DNA from: JAVBSN01 sp031556525
GTDB lineage: Bacteria; Bacillota; Clostridia; Lachnospirales; Lachnospiraceae
Assembly (NCBI GenBank): GCA_031556525.1
Contig: JAVBSS010000045.1
Span: forward strand, 1 to 43,457
Direction of reading: 5' to 3'
Length of the DNA stretch: 43,457 nt
The notes under the pieces were generated by a model that was not told the DNA's origin, did no database searches, and saw nothing but the letters and a program-made list of their open reading frames with translations. Shown here piece after piece: positions 7,207-14,934 of this stretch (positions are counted from its first letter, which is position 1; the number at the start of each line of letters is the position of its first letter). A program made the translations under genes and the position numbers.

Positions 7207-7644
7207 TTAATATTCTTCACTCTCTTCATCTTCGTGTATATCGCTCTTTGGTTTTGTTAAGCCTTCTATCTTAATACCATTTTTCTCAGTGTAATCCCAT
7301 AATGCTGCATGAATTGCTTCTTCTGCCAATAAAGAACAATGTACCTTGACTGGTGGAAGTCCATCAAGTGCATCCATTACAGCCTTATTAGTAACTTCTA
7401 GTGCTTCATATATTGTTTTTCCTTTAACAAGTTCTGTAGCCATACTGCTTGTTGCAACTGCTGCTCCACAACCAAAAGTCTTGAATTTGACATCTTGGAT
7501 AACTTGATTATCATCTATGTCAAAATATATTCTCATGATATCGCCACATTTTGCATTACCAACTGTACCAACACCACTTGCGCCATCTATTTCTCCTACA
7601 TTTCTTGGGTTTTGGAAATGATCCATAACTTTTTCACTGTACAT
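7207..7644 (-). CDS. iscU: Iron-sulfur cluster scaffold protein IscU/NifU-like
   Basis: Scaffold on which IscS-derived sulfur and iron assemble into clusters. 145 residues with the three conserved cysteines Cys33 (AKCGD, with Asp35), Cys59 (FGCGAA) and Cys103 (HCSLLAEEA). The N-terminal MYSEKVMDHFQNPRNVGE is diagnostic. An acidic tail (residues 135-145) extends past the core. It lies between iscS and mnmA, with 39 bases separating it from iscS. The ATG at 7644 has an AGGAGG-type site. Confidence 0.95.
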   Translation of the reverse strand: MYSEKVMDHFQNPRNVGEIDGASGVGTVGNAKCGDIMRIYFDIDDNQVIQDVKFKTFGCGAAVATSSMATELVKGKTIYEALEVTNKAVMDALDGLPPVKVHCSLLAEEAIHAALWDYTEKNGIKIEGLTKPKSDIHEDEESEEY

Positions 7645-7683
7645 ATTATATCCTCCTAGGTTTATATATTATTGACCGTATTG

Positions 7684-8871
7684 TTATTTTGTATTATTGA
7701 CTTTCATAAAATCTTCATACAAAGGCGACATATCACGAAGCCTAGTTACTACTTCTTTTATTGAGTCTACAACATAGTCTAACTCTTCTTTTGTATTTTC
7801 TTCTCCTAATGTAAGTCTAAGAGAACCGTGTGCTATCTCATGTGGAAGTCCTATTGCTAGTAATACATGAGATGGATCTAGAGAGCCCGATGTACAAGCT
7901 GATCCACTTGAACCACATATACCTTTCATATCAAGCATTATTAATAATGATTCTCCTTCAATAAATTGAAAACTAATATTAATATTGTTTGGCAAACGGT
8001 TTGCTCTATCTCCATTAAGTCTTGCATAAGGAATCTCGCTTAACACTCTATTTATAAGATAATCTCTAAGTTCAGTTTCTTTACTTATTCTATCTTCCAT
8101 TGTTGCCATTGCTATCTCTACTGCTTTTGCAAATCCAATTATCGCTGGAACATTTTCCGTACCAGCTCTACGTTTTCGCTCTTGAGCTCCACCGTGTACG
8201 AAACTTCGTAACTTAAGTCCTTTTCTTATATATAGGAATCCTATTCCTTTAGGGCCGTTAAGTTTATGACCACTAGCGCTTAACATATCTATTCCCAACT
8301 CATCAACATTTATAGGAATCTGACAATAAGCTTGAACTGCATCTGTATGGAATAGTATATTATTCTCTTTTGCTATCTTACCTATCTCTTTGATTGGTTC
8401 AACTGTTCCTATTTCATTATTAGCAAACATAACTGATATTAGTATTGTGTCTGGTCTTATAGCTGCTTTTAATTCATCTAATCTAACTAAACCATTTTCA
8501 TCAACATTTAGATAAGTTATCTCATATCCTTTATTTGCTAAATACTCTCCTGTATGAAGCACTGCATGATGTTCTATTTTAGTTGTTATTATATGCTTTC
8601 CTTTATCTGCATAAGCTTCTGCTGTAGCAATTAATGCCCAGTTATCTGCTTCCGTTCCACCTGCTGTAAAATATATATCTGCTGTATTTGTTCCAAGTGA
8701 TTTTGCAATTACTTCTCTAGCTTCAGTAATTACATTTTTATTATCTGCTGCAAAACTATATACACTAGATGGATTACCAAATTTCTCATTAAAATATGGA
8801 AGCATTGCATCTACTACTTCGGGTCTTGTCTGTGTTGTTGCTGCATGATCTAAATATATTATTTTATCCAT
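7684..8871 (-). CDS. iscS: Cysteine desulfurase
   Basis: PLP enzyme that takes sulfur from cysteine for Fe-S clusters and for MnmA. 395 residues. The N-terminus reads IIYLDHAATTQ, the PLP lysine is Lys203 in SGHKLNGPKG, and the persulfide cysteine is Cys326 in the mobile loop SSGSACTSGS. That loop is of the NifS/IscS group I type. The frame is open to 8889, but AGGAGA about eight bases before the ATG at 8871 sets the start; the upstream ATG contains this ribosome site. It follows iscR closely. Confidence 0.96.
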   Translation of the reverse strand: MDKIIYLDHAATTQTRPEVVDAMLPYFNEKFGNPSSVYSFAADNKNVITEAREVIAKSLGTNTADIYFTAGGTEADNWALIATAEAYADKGKHIITTKIEHHAVLHTGEYLANKGYEITYLNVDENGLVRLDELKAAIRPDTILISVMFANNEIGTVEPIKEIGKIAKENNILFHTDAVQAYCQIPINVDELGIDMLSASGHKLNGPKGIGFLYIRKGLKLRSFVHGGAQERKRRAGTENVPAIIGFAKAVEIAMATMEDRISKETELRDYLINRVLSEIPYARLNGDRANRLPNNINISFQFIEGESLLIMLDMKGICGSSGSACTSGSLDPSHVLLAIGLPHEIAHGSLRLTLGEENTKEELDYVVDSIKEVVTRLRDMSPLYEDFMKVNNTK

Positions 8872-8888
8872 ATTATCTTCTCCTATCA

Positions 8889-9344
8889 TTATATATCACA
8901 TCCCGTACCTTCGGGGTTACTTTGTCTTACTCGTCTACTATCAGCTACTAATTCTTCTAACGTCATAGAATCAACCGCATCTTGTATACTGTCATTAATT
9001 CTCTGCCATACAAATTTGGTTACACAATGACCACTACCACTGCACGAGGATTCTCCTGTAAGTTCCGAACAATCCACTGGAACTAATCCACCTTCTAATG
9101 CTCTTAATACATCTCCTACCGATATATCTATAGCCGGCTTAGCTAATACGTAGCCACCTTGTGCCCCTCTAATGCTATTAACTAATCCTGCTTTCTTTAA
9201 TTTTGCTATTAATTGTTCTAGATAACTAACTGATATTGATTGTCGCTCAGATATACTACTAATTGATACAGCCTCGTATTCACTATAGTCTGCTAAATCA
9301 ATCATCGCTCGCAATCCATATCTTCCTTTGGTTGATAATTTCAT
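8889..9344 (-). CDS. iscR: Rrf2 family regulator, IscR-like
   Basis: 151-residue winged-helix repressor of the Rrf2 family, first gene of the isc operon. The N-terminal MKLSTKGRYGLRAMIDLA and RGAQGGYVLAKP (wing) are canonical. Three cysteines, Cys92, Cys101 and Cys107 (C-x8-C-x5-C, the last preceded by His106), sit where IscR holds its [2Fe-2S] cluster (C-x5-C-x5-C in E. coli). Cluster sensing is therefore plausible, in contrast to cysteine-free CymR. It probably senses Fe-S supply and represses its own operon through the promoter at 9389-9417. Confidence 0.9.
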   Translation of the reverse strand: MKLSTKGRYGLRAMIDLADYSEYEAVSISSISERQSISVSYLEQLIAKLKKAGLVNSIRGAQGGYVLAKPAIDISVGDVLRALEGGLVPVDCSELTGESSCSGSGHCVTKFVWQRINDSIQDAVDSMTLEELVADSRRVRQSNPEGTGCDI

Positions 9345-9388
9345 ATGCTCACCTCAAATCCCACTAATTCACTCGGATATCTATAAGC

Positions 9389-9417
9389 ATAGTATCACCG
9401 CACCTATCATTTGTCAA
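9389..9417 (-). promoter_or_regulatory. Promoter of the isc operon
   Basis: Minus strand TTGACA (9412-9417), 17 bases, TACTAT (9389-9394). A small palindrome CTAT-AAGC-ATAG (9381-9392) overlaps the -10, and a spaced pair ATATCC/GGGATTT lies between the start site and iscR. Either could be an IscR operator; I cannot decide. Confidence 0.65.
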
Positions 9418-9491
9418 TACAATAAAATAGGAATATTATTTATAGATATAATTCCCTATAATATAATATTCCTTCATATTTATTCTTGTGA

Positions 9492-9749
9492 TTACTTCCA
9501 TTTCTTAGCCTTATATTCTTCATTAAGCCACTTTGCAATCTCATCCAAGCCTTCTTCTGATAATTCAAATTCTCTATTTGTCTTTAATTCCTCGTCTGTA
9601 CTTTCGTAACTATATGGTTCTGGAAATATTGTAGCCAATAATTGATTCTCTTGCTTAACTACCCTATATCTCATTCCCTTATAACTTCCCGTCATTACAC
9701 CTTTCGATGTATAAAATCTTGGAGAATATAAAACCTTTCTATCTATCAT
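9492..9749 (-). CDS. Small conserved hypothetical protein
   Basis: 85-residue soluble protein starting MIDRKVLYSPRFYTSKG, with RYRVVKQ, a central PEPYSY motif, an acidic stretch and a C-terminal helix (LDEIAKWLNEEYKAKKW). It resembles small uncharacterised proteins of Lachnospiraceae; no function is known to me. The ribosome site AGGAAGGTG precedes the ATG. Monocistronic, upstream of and parallel to iscR, and divergent from the flippase gene. No signal peptide, membrane span or cysteine cluster was seen. Confidence 0.7.
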   Translation of the reverse strand: MIDRKVLYSPRFYTSKGVMTGSYKGMRYRVVKQENQLLATIFPEPYSYESTDEELKTNREFELSEEGLDEIAKWLNEEYKAKKWK

Positions 9750-9918
9750 ATTAACACCTTCCTAAATACCCTTTAATATACATATCATATCTTACATCTT
9801 GTTAGTTTGTATATTCGCCACACTACGTAGCCATCACTAACTAATATTTATTCTATCACATACGCATATTTTTTTCTATTAATTAATATATTGTAATGAT
9901 AGAATTCATGGAGCCATT

Positions 9919-11448
9919 ATGTCTACTAATAAAAATGCTATAATAAAAGGCACAATTACACTTACTGCTGCAGGTGTAATTACCCGAATAATCGGCTTCT
10001 ATAATCGAATTTTTCTATCTAATCTAATCGGAGCTAGAGAGTTAGGTATATATCAACTTATATTTCCTATATATATGGTTGCTTTTAGCTTTTGTTGTCA
10101 AGGTATATCATTATCATTAACTAAATTAGTTTCTGAACATGTAAGTAGAAATAATATACCTCTTGCCAAACGTCTCCTTAAAATTGGTATGCTTATTTCA
10201 CTTAGTCTTGGAATATTAACCGCCTTTATAATTCATCATTATGCTAGTTATTTTGCAAATACAATTCTTAGAAGTGACGAATGTACTCGTTGTCTACAAA
10301 TACTTTCCTACGCTGTACCATTTCTAAGCATCAAAGGCTGTATTAACGGCTATTTTCTTGGTTTGAAAAAATCTGGTGTAAACGCTGCTTCTCAACTAAT
10401 AGAACAAGTGGCTCGTGTAGGTGGCATATATGTAATCTACCTCTTTATAAATTCGTATACAGCTGTTAATGCCTCTATAGCTGTTTGGGGAATTGTTATT
10501 GGTGAGGCTGTTTCTACTATATATACTATTATTGCTTATTCAATTAACAATCATAGAGAATGTAAAAAAACTAATAATCACCAAAAACTTTCTAGCAATT
10601 ATAGCTACCGCTTTGCAACTAAATTATTACTTAAAGATAGTGTACCCCTTACCACTAATAGACTTGCATTGACAACCCTTCAAAGCTTAGAAGCTGTACT
10701 AATACCAAGTATGCTTATGCTTTATTATCATAATAATGATCTATCCTTAGAATTATATGGAACGTTAACTGGAATTGCACTACCGTTCATAATGTTCCCT
10801 TCGACCATTACTAATTCTCTGTCAACCATGTTGTTGCCTGCTATATCTAGTGCAAATGCGACTACTGATAATAATTCAATTAAAAAAATCACCGAACGAA
10901 GTATGCATTTTTGCCTTCTAATCGGTATATTAAGCACAGGTATTTTCTTAATATTTGGAAAAGATCTTGGCACTATTATATTCGCAAATGAAACCTCTGG
11001 GGAATTTTTATTTTCAATGGCACTACTATGCCCATTTATATATTTAGCTACTACCATTTCTAGCATTTTAAATGGACTTGGTAAAACCACAACAAATCTT
11101 ATATATTTTATATTATCAATTGCTATACGAATTGGTTTTATACTATTTGTAATACCTAATGTTGGAATTAAGGGCTATATGTGGGGATTACTAGTAAGTT
11201 ACCTATTCTTAACTTTACTAGTCTTTATATCTATTAAGAAAAATACTCATATTTCCTTTAATCCAATAAAAAGCTTGATACTGCCTAGCGCAATCGCCGC
11301 AATATCAAGCTTCCTAACTTACTATTTCTATTCTATATTATGTGAATGTACTAATGTATCTCATTTTATACTACTTGGAATACTACTATGTATAAATTGT
11401 ATAATATACCTTGCTTCATTAGTAGGGTTAAAATTGGTGTATTTGTAA
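9919..11448 (+). CDS. SpoVB-like polysaccharide/lipid flippase (MOP superfamily)
   Basis: 509-residue integral membrane protein of the MATE/MOP exporter superfamily, polysaccharide transporter branch. The N-terminus carries the family signature ITRIIGFYNRIFLSNLIGA followed by ELGIYQLIFPIY. Hydrophobic spans throughout fit about 14 transmembrane helices in two related halves. SpoVB/MurJ-like members flip undecaprenyl-linked wall precursors or oligosaccharides. No sporulation or capsule genes are adjacent, so the cargo is open. A GGAG site lies before the ATG. The gene ends two bases before the stop of the convergent degV gene, with no terminator between them. Confidence 0.9.
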   Translation: MSTNKNAIIKGTITLTAAGVITRIIGFYNRIFLSNLIGARELGIYQLIFPIYMVAFSFCCQGISLSLTKLVSEHVSRNNIPLAKRLLKIGMLISLSLGILTAFIIHHYASYFANTILRSDECTRCLQILSYAVPFLSIKGCINGYFLGLKKSGVNAASQLIEQVARVGGIYVIYLFINSYTAVNASIAVWGIVIGEAVSTIYTIIAYSINNHRECKKTNNHQKLSSNYSYRFATKLLLKDSVPLTTNRLALTTLQSLEAVLIPSMLMLYYHNNDLSLELYGTLTGIALPFIMFPSTITNSLSTMLLPAISSANATTDNNSIKKITERSMHFCLLIGILSTGIFLIFGKDLGTIIFANETSGEFLFSMALLCPFIYLATTISSILNGLGKTTTNLIYFILSIAIRIGFILFVIPNVGIKGYMWGLLVSYLFLTLLVFISIKKNTHISFNPIKSLILPSAIAAISSFLTYYFYSILCECTNVSHFILLGILLCINCIIYLASLVGLKLVYL

Positions 11449-11450
11449 TG

Positions 11451-12299
11451 CTATTTTTCGATAAATAGTACTCCTAAAGTTCCATATCCACAGTGACTAG
11501 ATATTACTCCTCCAGCTCTTGTAATAAGAATTTCATTAAAGTAATTAAGATCTTTTAAGTAATTATATACCCACTCAATTGCCTCTTCATCGCAACCAGA
11601 ATGCGTTATAAATACTCTAGATGGATCTGCATTTACTATGTTAGTATATAAATCACTAACATATTTTTCAATAACTTTATTTTGCTTACCTCTATATTTT
11701 GTTGCGGCAAACATTTTGCCACCTTCAACAACTATCTTAGGCTTTAACTTAAGCGCATTACCTACTAATGCTGCCGTTGAACTACATCTTCCACCTCTAT
11801 GTAAATACGTAAGTGTATCTACAACAAAGCTTGCATTAACCTTAGTTTGCAATTTTAATATGTTGTCTACAATTTCAGATAAATTTAACCCTTCCTCTGC
11901 CATCTCACAGGCTTTAATAATCTGTAATCCTATTCCTGTTGACAAATTTTTAGAATCAATAACATATACCATATCTTCAGCATCTAATTCTGCTGCTGCA
12001 AGTCTAATAACATTTGCTGTTGTAGACATATCTTCTGATATTGTAAATACTATAACTTCATCACCATTATTTACATACGGTTTTAATGTCTCTATTGCAT
12101 ATTCAATTGTTGGCGATGCTGTTTTCGGAGTCTCGTTATTATCATCAGACCACTTGTAAATTTCATCTGGTGTAATCTCTACAGAGTCTAAGTAACCTGT
12201 ATCTCCCAAATTAATCGTTAACGGTATTATTCCTATATTATACTTTTCAATTAGTTCTTCCCCTAAATCACTAGTACTATCTGATATAATTTTAATCAT
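11451..12299 (-). CDS. DegV family fatty-acid-binding protein
   Basis: 282 residues. N-terminal IISDSTSDLGEELIEKY and IPLTINLGDTGYLD, then KTASPT, the conserved DTLTYLHRGGRCS loop, KPKIVVEGGKM and ITHSGCDEEA, as in DegV/FakB proteins. These bind a fatty acid and present it to the kinase FakA; no fakA-like gene is in the window. It has its own promoter and is expressed alone, convergent with the flippase gene. Which acyl chain it binds cannot be inferred. Confidence 0.93.
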   Translation of the reverse strand: MIKIISDSTSDLGEELIEKYNIGIIPLTINLGDTGYLDSVEITPDEIYKWSDDNNETPKTASPTIEYAIETLKPYVNNGDEVIVFTISEDMSTTANVIRLAAAELDAEDMVYVIDSKNLSTGIGLQIIKACEMAEEGLNLSEIVDNILKLQTKVNASFVVDTLTYLHRGGRCSSTAALVGNALKLKPKIVVEGGKMFAATKYRGKQNKVIEKYVSDLYTNIVNADPSRVFITHSGCDEEAIEWVYNYLKDLNYFNEILITRAGGVISSHCGYGTLGVLFIEK

Positions 12300-12336
12300 T
12301 ATTACTACCCCTTACCTCAATTTTTATTATTTTATA

Positions 12337-12364
12337 ATTATACTCTCATTTTTGATAATTTCAA
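12337..12364 (-). promoter_or_regulatory. Promoter of the degV gene
   Basis: Minus strand TTGAAA (12359-12364), 16 bases, TATAAT (12337-12342), about 40 bases before the ATG at 12299. Confidence 0.65.
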
Positions 12365-12435
12365 CCTTATAATCAATTCTATTCCTAAATTATTTTTTAC
12401 TTTATTACATTTTTCTTTCAATTTCCGATTAATTA

Positions 12436-12444
12436 TGATATACT
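12436..12444 (+). promoter_or_regulatory. Extended -10 promoter of the type I toxin mRNA
   Basis: TGA followed by TATACT (12439-12444), with only a weak -35 (TTTCAA, 12416-12421). The same TGn-TATACT arrangement drives both toxin genes of the tandem loci near 27.2 and 27.55 kb. The start would be near 12451, leaving a leader of about 67 bases. Confidence 0.55.
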
Positions 12445-12517
12445 GTTTATAGTCAATTTAGATATGGTCGAGGATAGTCTGGTGATTGCTCTTTTCGGAA
12501 GTGGAAGGGAGGTATGT

Positions 12518-12601
12518 ATGTCCATAATGGAAATTTTAACTTTAGTACTTGTGATATTTGCAGGACTAACTTACATAGATGATCACCATAAAGAGAAGTA
12601 A
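12518..12601 (+). CDS. Small hydrophobic type I toxin (holin-like)
   Basis: 27-residue peptide: MSIMEILTLVLVIFAG, then LTYIDDHHKEK. One membrane-spanning helix is followed by a charged tail, as in the small holin-like toxins of Firmicutes type I systems. The ribosome site AAGGGAGG (12505-12512) is five bases from the ATG at 12518; a nearer ATG at 12514 in another frame is too close. A divergent promoter at 12718-12746 produces an antisense RNA ending in a hairpin just after the toxin stop. Overexpression would probably depolarise the membrane. Toxicity is inferred from architecture. Confidence 0.7.
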   Translation: MSIMEILTLVLVIFAGLTYIDDHHKEK

Positions 12602-12633
12602 AAAAGCTATCCTCTACGCCAATAGAGGATAGC
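12599..12633 (-). terminator. Terminator of the antisense (antitoxin) RNA
   Basis: Perfect 11-base stem GCTATCCTCTA (12606-12616) / TAGAGGATAGC (12623-12633), six-base loop. On the minus strand it is followed by TTTTTTA. On the plus strand no T-run follows, so the toxin mRNA may read through to 12790. Confidence 0.8.
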
Positions 12634-12711
12634 ATGTGTTAAAGAAGTATTTTTATTACATAGCTTCCGATTGACAATCATCGGATGGTCAAATATCTTT
12701 TGATTGCTTCT
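12600..12711 (-). ncRNA. Antisense RNA antitoxin of the type I locus
   Basis: Transcript of about 110 bases predicted from a strong minus-strand promoter to the hairpin at 12606-12633. Three short words in this RNA are complementary to the toxin leader, because they occur as direct repeats on the plus strand: ATGGTC (12464-12469 and 12685-12690), TGATTGCT (12483-12490 and 12701-12708) and GAGGATAG (12470-12477 and 12625-12632). Fst-type par loci use direct repeats in this way. An internal hairpin CCGAT/ATCGG is also present. Regulation of toxin translation is inferred. Confidence 0.65.
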
Positions 12712-12717
12712 GACTTG

Positions 12718-12746
12718 ATTATAAACCATCTTTGTAAAGTTTGCAA
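12718..12746 (-). promoter_or_regulatory. Promoter of the antisense RNA
   Basis: Minus strand TTGCAA (12741-12746), 17 bases, TATAAT (12718-12723); predicted start near 12711. It is stronger than the toxin promoter, as expected for an unstable RNA antitoxin. Confidence 0.7.
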
Positions 12747-12759
12747 GAGGTTTAGGATG

Positions 12760-12790
12760 AGAGGTAACTTAGGTTGCCTCTTGTTTTATT
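12760..12790 (+). terminator. Terminator downstream of the type I locus
   Basis: AGAGGTAAC (12760-12768) pairs with GTTGCCTCT (12773-12781) with one G-U and a four-base loop, then TTGTTTTATT. It would end a toxin mRNA that runs past the antisense gene, making the antisense RNA fully complementary to the toxin 3' region. Confidence 0.7.
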
Positions 12791-12806
12791 ATATAATAAT
12801 TATCAA

Positions 12807-12834
12807 TTGACATAGTTTTTAAAAAAGCTATAAT
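12807..12834 (+). promoter_or_regulatory. Promoter of the rubredoxin-flavin reductase gene
   Basis: TTGACA (12807-12812), 16 bases, TATAAT (12829-12834): full consensus hexamers about 40 bases before the ATG at 12878. Confidence 0.75.
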
Positions 12835-12877
12835 AATATTAGTAATTATTATTATTTTTAAATTGAAAGGAGTATTT

Positions 12878-13504
12878 ATGGATAAAACAGCATTTTACAA
12901 ACTAAGCTACGGCTTATATGTAATAACAAGTAGTAATGGAAATATTAACGGAGTACTTATCGCTAATACCCTTAATCAAGTAACCTCTTCTCCTGCTAGA
13001 ATGTCAATCACTCTTAATAAGGATAACTTTACAACTGGACTTATTATGGAATCAAAGAATTTCTGTGCTACTGTATTAACTGAGGATGTTGATATGAATC
13101 TAATTGCTACTTTCGGATTTCAAAGTAGTAAAGACAATGACAAATTTGTCAATTTCAACACTGGTGTTGATTCTAACGGTGTTACATACGTTACAGATTA
13201 TGCTGCCGCAAGATTTAGCTGTAACGTATTTGACTATGTAGACCTTGGAACTCACATTACTTTCTTCGGAGATGTTGTTGATGCTGAAGTTATTGAAGAT
13301 AAACCTGTAATGACATATGCTTATTATCAAAAAGTTAAGAATGGAACCACCCCTAAATCAGCTCCATCATACCAAGAAAAAGAAGAACCTAAAAAAGGTT
13401 ATCGCTGTACTGTTTGTGGATATGTATACGAAGGCGATCCATTACCAGAAGATTATGTATGCCCTGTATGTAAGCAAGGTTCAGATAAATTTATTCCACT
13501 ATAG
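12878..13504 (+). CDS. High-molecular-weight rubredoxin: flavin reductase-rubredoxin fusion
   Basis: 208 residues. Residues 1-155 are an FMN-binding flavin reductase-like domain (KLSYGLYVITSS at the N-terminus, NFCATVLTED in the middle). A linker rich in Lys, Glu and Pro (156-174) joins it to a C-terminal rubredoxin domain, with Cys177-x2-Cys180 and Cys195-x2-Cys198 holding one Fe. The layout matches Hrb proteins of anaerobic Clostridia, which pass electrons from NAD(P)H to flavodiiron proteins that remove oxygen or NO. No flavodiiron gene is nearby. The start at 12878 follows AAAGGAG; an upstream in-frame TTG lies before that site. It has its own promoter and terminator. Confidence 0.92.
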   Translation: MDKTAFYKLSYGLYVITSSNGNINGVLIANTLNQVTSSPARMSITLNKDNFTTGLIMESKNFCATVLTEDVDMNLIATFGFQSSKDNDKFVNFNTGVDSNGVTYVTDYAAARFSCNVFDYVDLGTHITFFGDVVDAEVIEDKPVMTYAYYQKVKNGTTPKSAPSYQEKEEPKKGYRCTVCGYVYEGDPLPEDYVCPVCKQGSDKFIPL

Positions 13505-13510
13505 AAAAAA

Positions 13511-13551
13511 AGCTCCGTTCCTATACCTCTGGAACGGAGTTCTTGTTTATT
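13511..13551 (+). terminator. Terminator after the rubredoxin fusion gene
   Basis: CTCCGTTCC (13513-13521) / GGAACGGAG (13531-13539) with a nine-base loop, followed by TTCTTGTTTATT. Confidence 0.9.
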
Positions 13552-13580
13552 AAATATAACCCACTACCTCTATTTATCTA

Positions 13581-14003
13581 TCAAATAAAGCATACTATTG
13601 ATAAGGCTATAAATATACTTGTATACAGAACTTTTCTTATAACACCTAATAAGTCTACACGTACCATTTCAAATTTATTCCTACAATATTTATCTCTCTT
13701 TGATTTTATAACACATTCCCTACCTATGTAATCACCATAACATCTTCTTATTTTAATAGTAAAACGACTATCCTCTGATTGTAATATTGCATAGTACGAA
13801 TTAAGAGCTTTACTATATGAACGATAACCCACTACCCATTCAGTTATATCATCTTCTATATCAATAATTTTATATTTTTTTATTTCCTCACTTTTAAAGT
13901 TTGCATCTATATATTCACCAAATATATAATCAATTATTCCAATTAAGTACATTATAGCTAATCCTATAGTAAATAATACTATTACTAGTGTTTCTCCATC
14001 CAT
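13581..14003 (-). CDS. Hypothetical membrane protein with two terminal helices
   Basis: 140 residues. Residues 5-25 (LVIVLFTIGLAIMYLIGIID) and 119-139 (hydrophobic C-terminus) are predicted transmembrane helices. The ~90 residues between them form a soluble domain with alternating charged and hydrophobic segments (DITEWVVGYRSYSKALNSYY, then a basic stretch IKSKRDKYCRNKF). The pattern resembles small membrane proteins of unknown function in Clostridia. A purine-rich site (AGGTGGGGTGG) precedes the ATG. It stands alone, convergent with the rubredoxin gene. I do not recognise the family. Confidence 0.65.
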   Translation of the reverse strand: MDGETLVIVLFTIGLAIMYLIGIIDYIFGEYIDANFKSEEIKKYKIIDIEDDITEWVVGYRSYSKALNSYYAILQSEDSRFTIKIRRCYGDYIGRECVIKSKRDKYCRNKFEMVRVDLLGVIRKVLYTSIFIALSIVCFI

Positions 14004-14160
14004 ATTTCCACCCCACCTAATATGTGTATTCTTATCTATTTTCCAAATAAAATGCTGTCATATACTAACATCACCTATATATAATACTTCTCCTAATATG
14101 TATAGGTTTCATAATTAATAAATAATTAACTTAACTTAATTAACTAGTGTTTGAATGCAA

Positions 14161-14192
14161 AACAAGCCTAGAATATAGATTCTAGGCTTGTT
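14161..14192 (-). terminator. Strong hairpin downstream of the Fic gene
   Basis: Perfect 14-base stem AACAAGCCTAGAAT / ATTCTAGGCTTGTT with an ATAG loop. Minus-strand flank TTTTGCATTC gives a short T-run. It follows the Fic stop codon by about 35 bases. Confidence 0.75.
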
Positions 14193-14227
14193 ATATATGC
14201 ATAAATATCACTTGTTAATTTTTTATC

Positions 14228-14857
14228 TTATCTATTTATTCTCTTGATACAATATTCCTTCATAAAGCTAATTATAGCTTCATCATTATCTGATTCATAA
14301 AAATCAATTAGTAATGTTCTAAATCCTTCTAATTTCTCTATTGGTATCTGAAAAATTCCTATATCATTCTCAATTAATACTTTGTTTGCCATAAGTTGTG
14401 CAACTCTTTTATTTCCATCAATAAACATTTGTGTTCTTGCTATATAGCAAAAATATTTTAAAGATCGCAATTCTATATCTTCTATTTTCTCAATCTCATT
14501 TATTGTATCAATTATCACACTTGTTTGTGGCATTTCTGGTTCCCAAGATGTACCACCTATTTGTACAAATATCGTCCTGATTTCACCAGCATAATTAAAC
14601 AACAATTCTCCTACTACCTTATTATATTCCCTAAGTAATGCAATACTATTACTGTAATCTAAATTATCTAACAAGAATTGCCATGCTCTTTTCATATTAA
14701 TAATAAATAATACTTCTTCTGTCTTAGTAGTTGTTGGTGCATTAGCTAATATTGCTTCTGTCTTTGGAAAGGTAGTTCCTAAGCCTTCTAAATTTGCACT
14801 CTTCCATATACTATCTACAAGAAGTCGCTTTGCCATTTCTATAGCTGTATCTTGCAT
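14228..14857 (-). CDS. Fic/DOC-family protein lacking the catalytic histidine
   Basis: 209 residues. Canonical Fic enzymes carry HxFx(D/E)GN(G/K)R and AMPylate target proteins. Here the loop reads TQMFIDGNKRVAQ, with Gln143 where the catalytic His should be, while Phe145, Asp147, Gly148, Asn149, Lys150 and Arg151 are kept. Near the N-terminus SANLEG (Ser20 to Gly25) matches the inhibitory-helix motif (S/T)xxxE(G/N), so the protein belongs to the class with an N-terminal inhibitory helix. The start is the ATG at 14857; the frame's GTG at 14866 sits within the AGGAG site. Activity is uncertain: it may be inactive, regulatory, or have altered chemistry. Confidence 0.8.
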   Translation of the reverse strand: MQDTAIEMAKRLLVDSIWKSANLEGLGTTFPKTEAILANAPTTTKTEEVLFIINMKRAWQFLLDNLDYSNSIALLREYNKVVGELLFNYAGEIRTIFVQIGGTSWEPEMPQTSVIIDTINEIEKIEDIELRSLKYFCYIARTQMFIDGNKRVAQLMANKVLIENDIGIFQIPIEKLEGFRTLLIDFYESDNDEAIISFMKEYCIKRINR

Positions 14858-14934
14858 TTTGTTCACTCCTATACTTAAAATACTTCACTATACATTAACT
14901 TTTGCATTTCATAATCTAATTAATAATCATAATC

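Noticed and set aside
12453..12635. 60-codon minus-strand frame
   Set aside because: It is the antisense of the type I toxin region and has no ribosome site.
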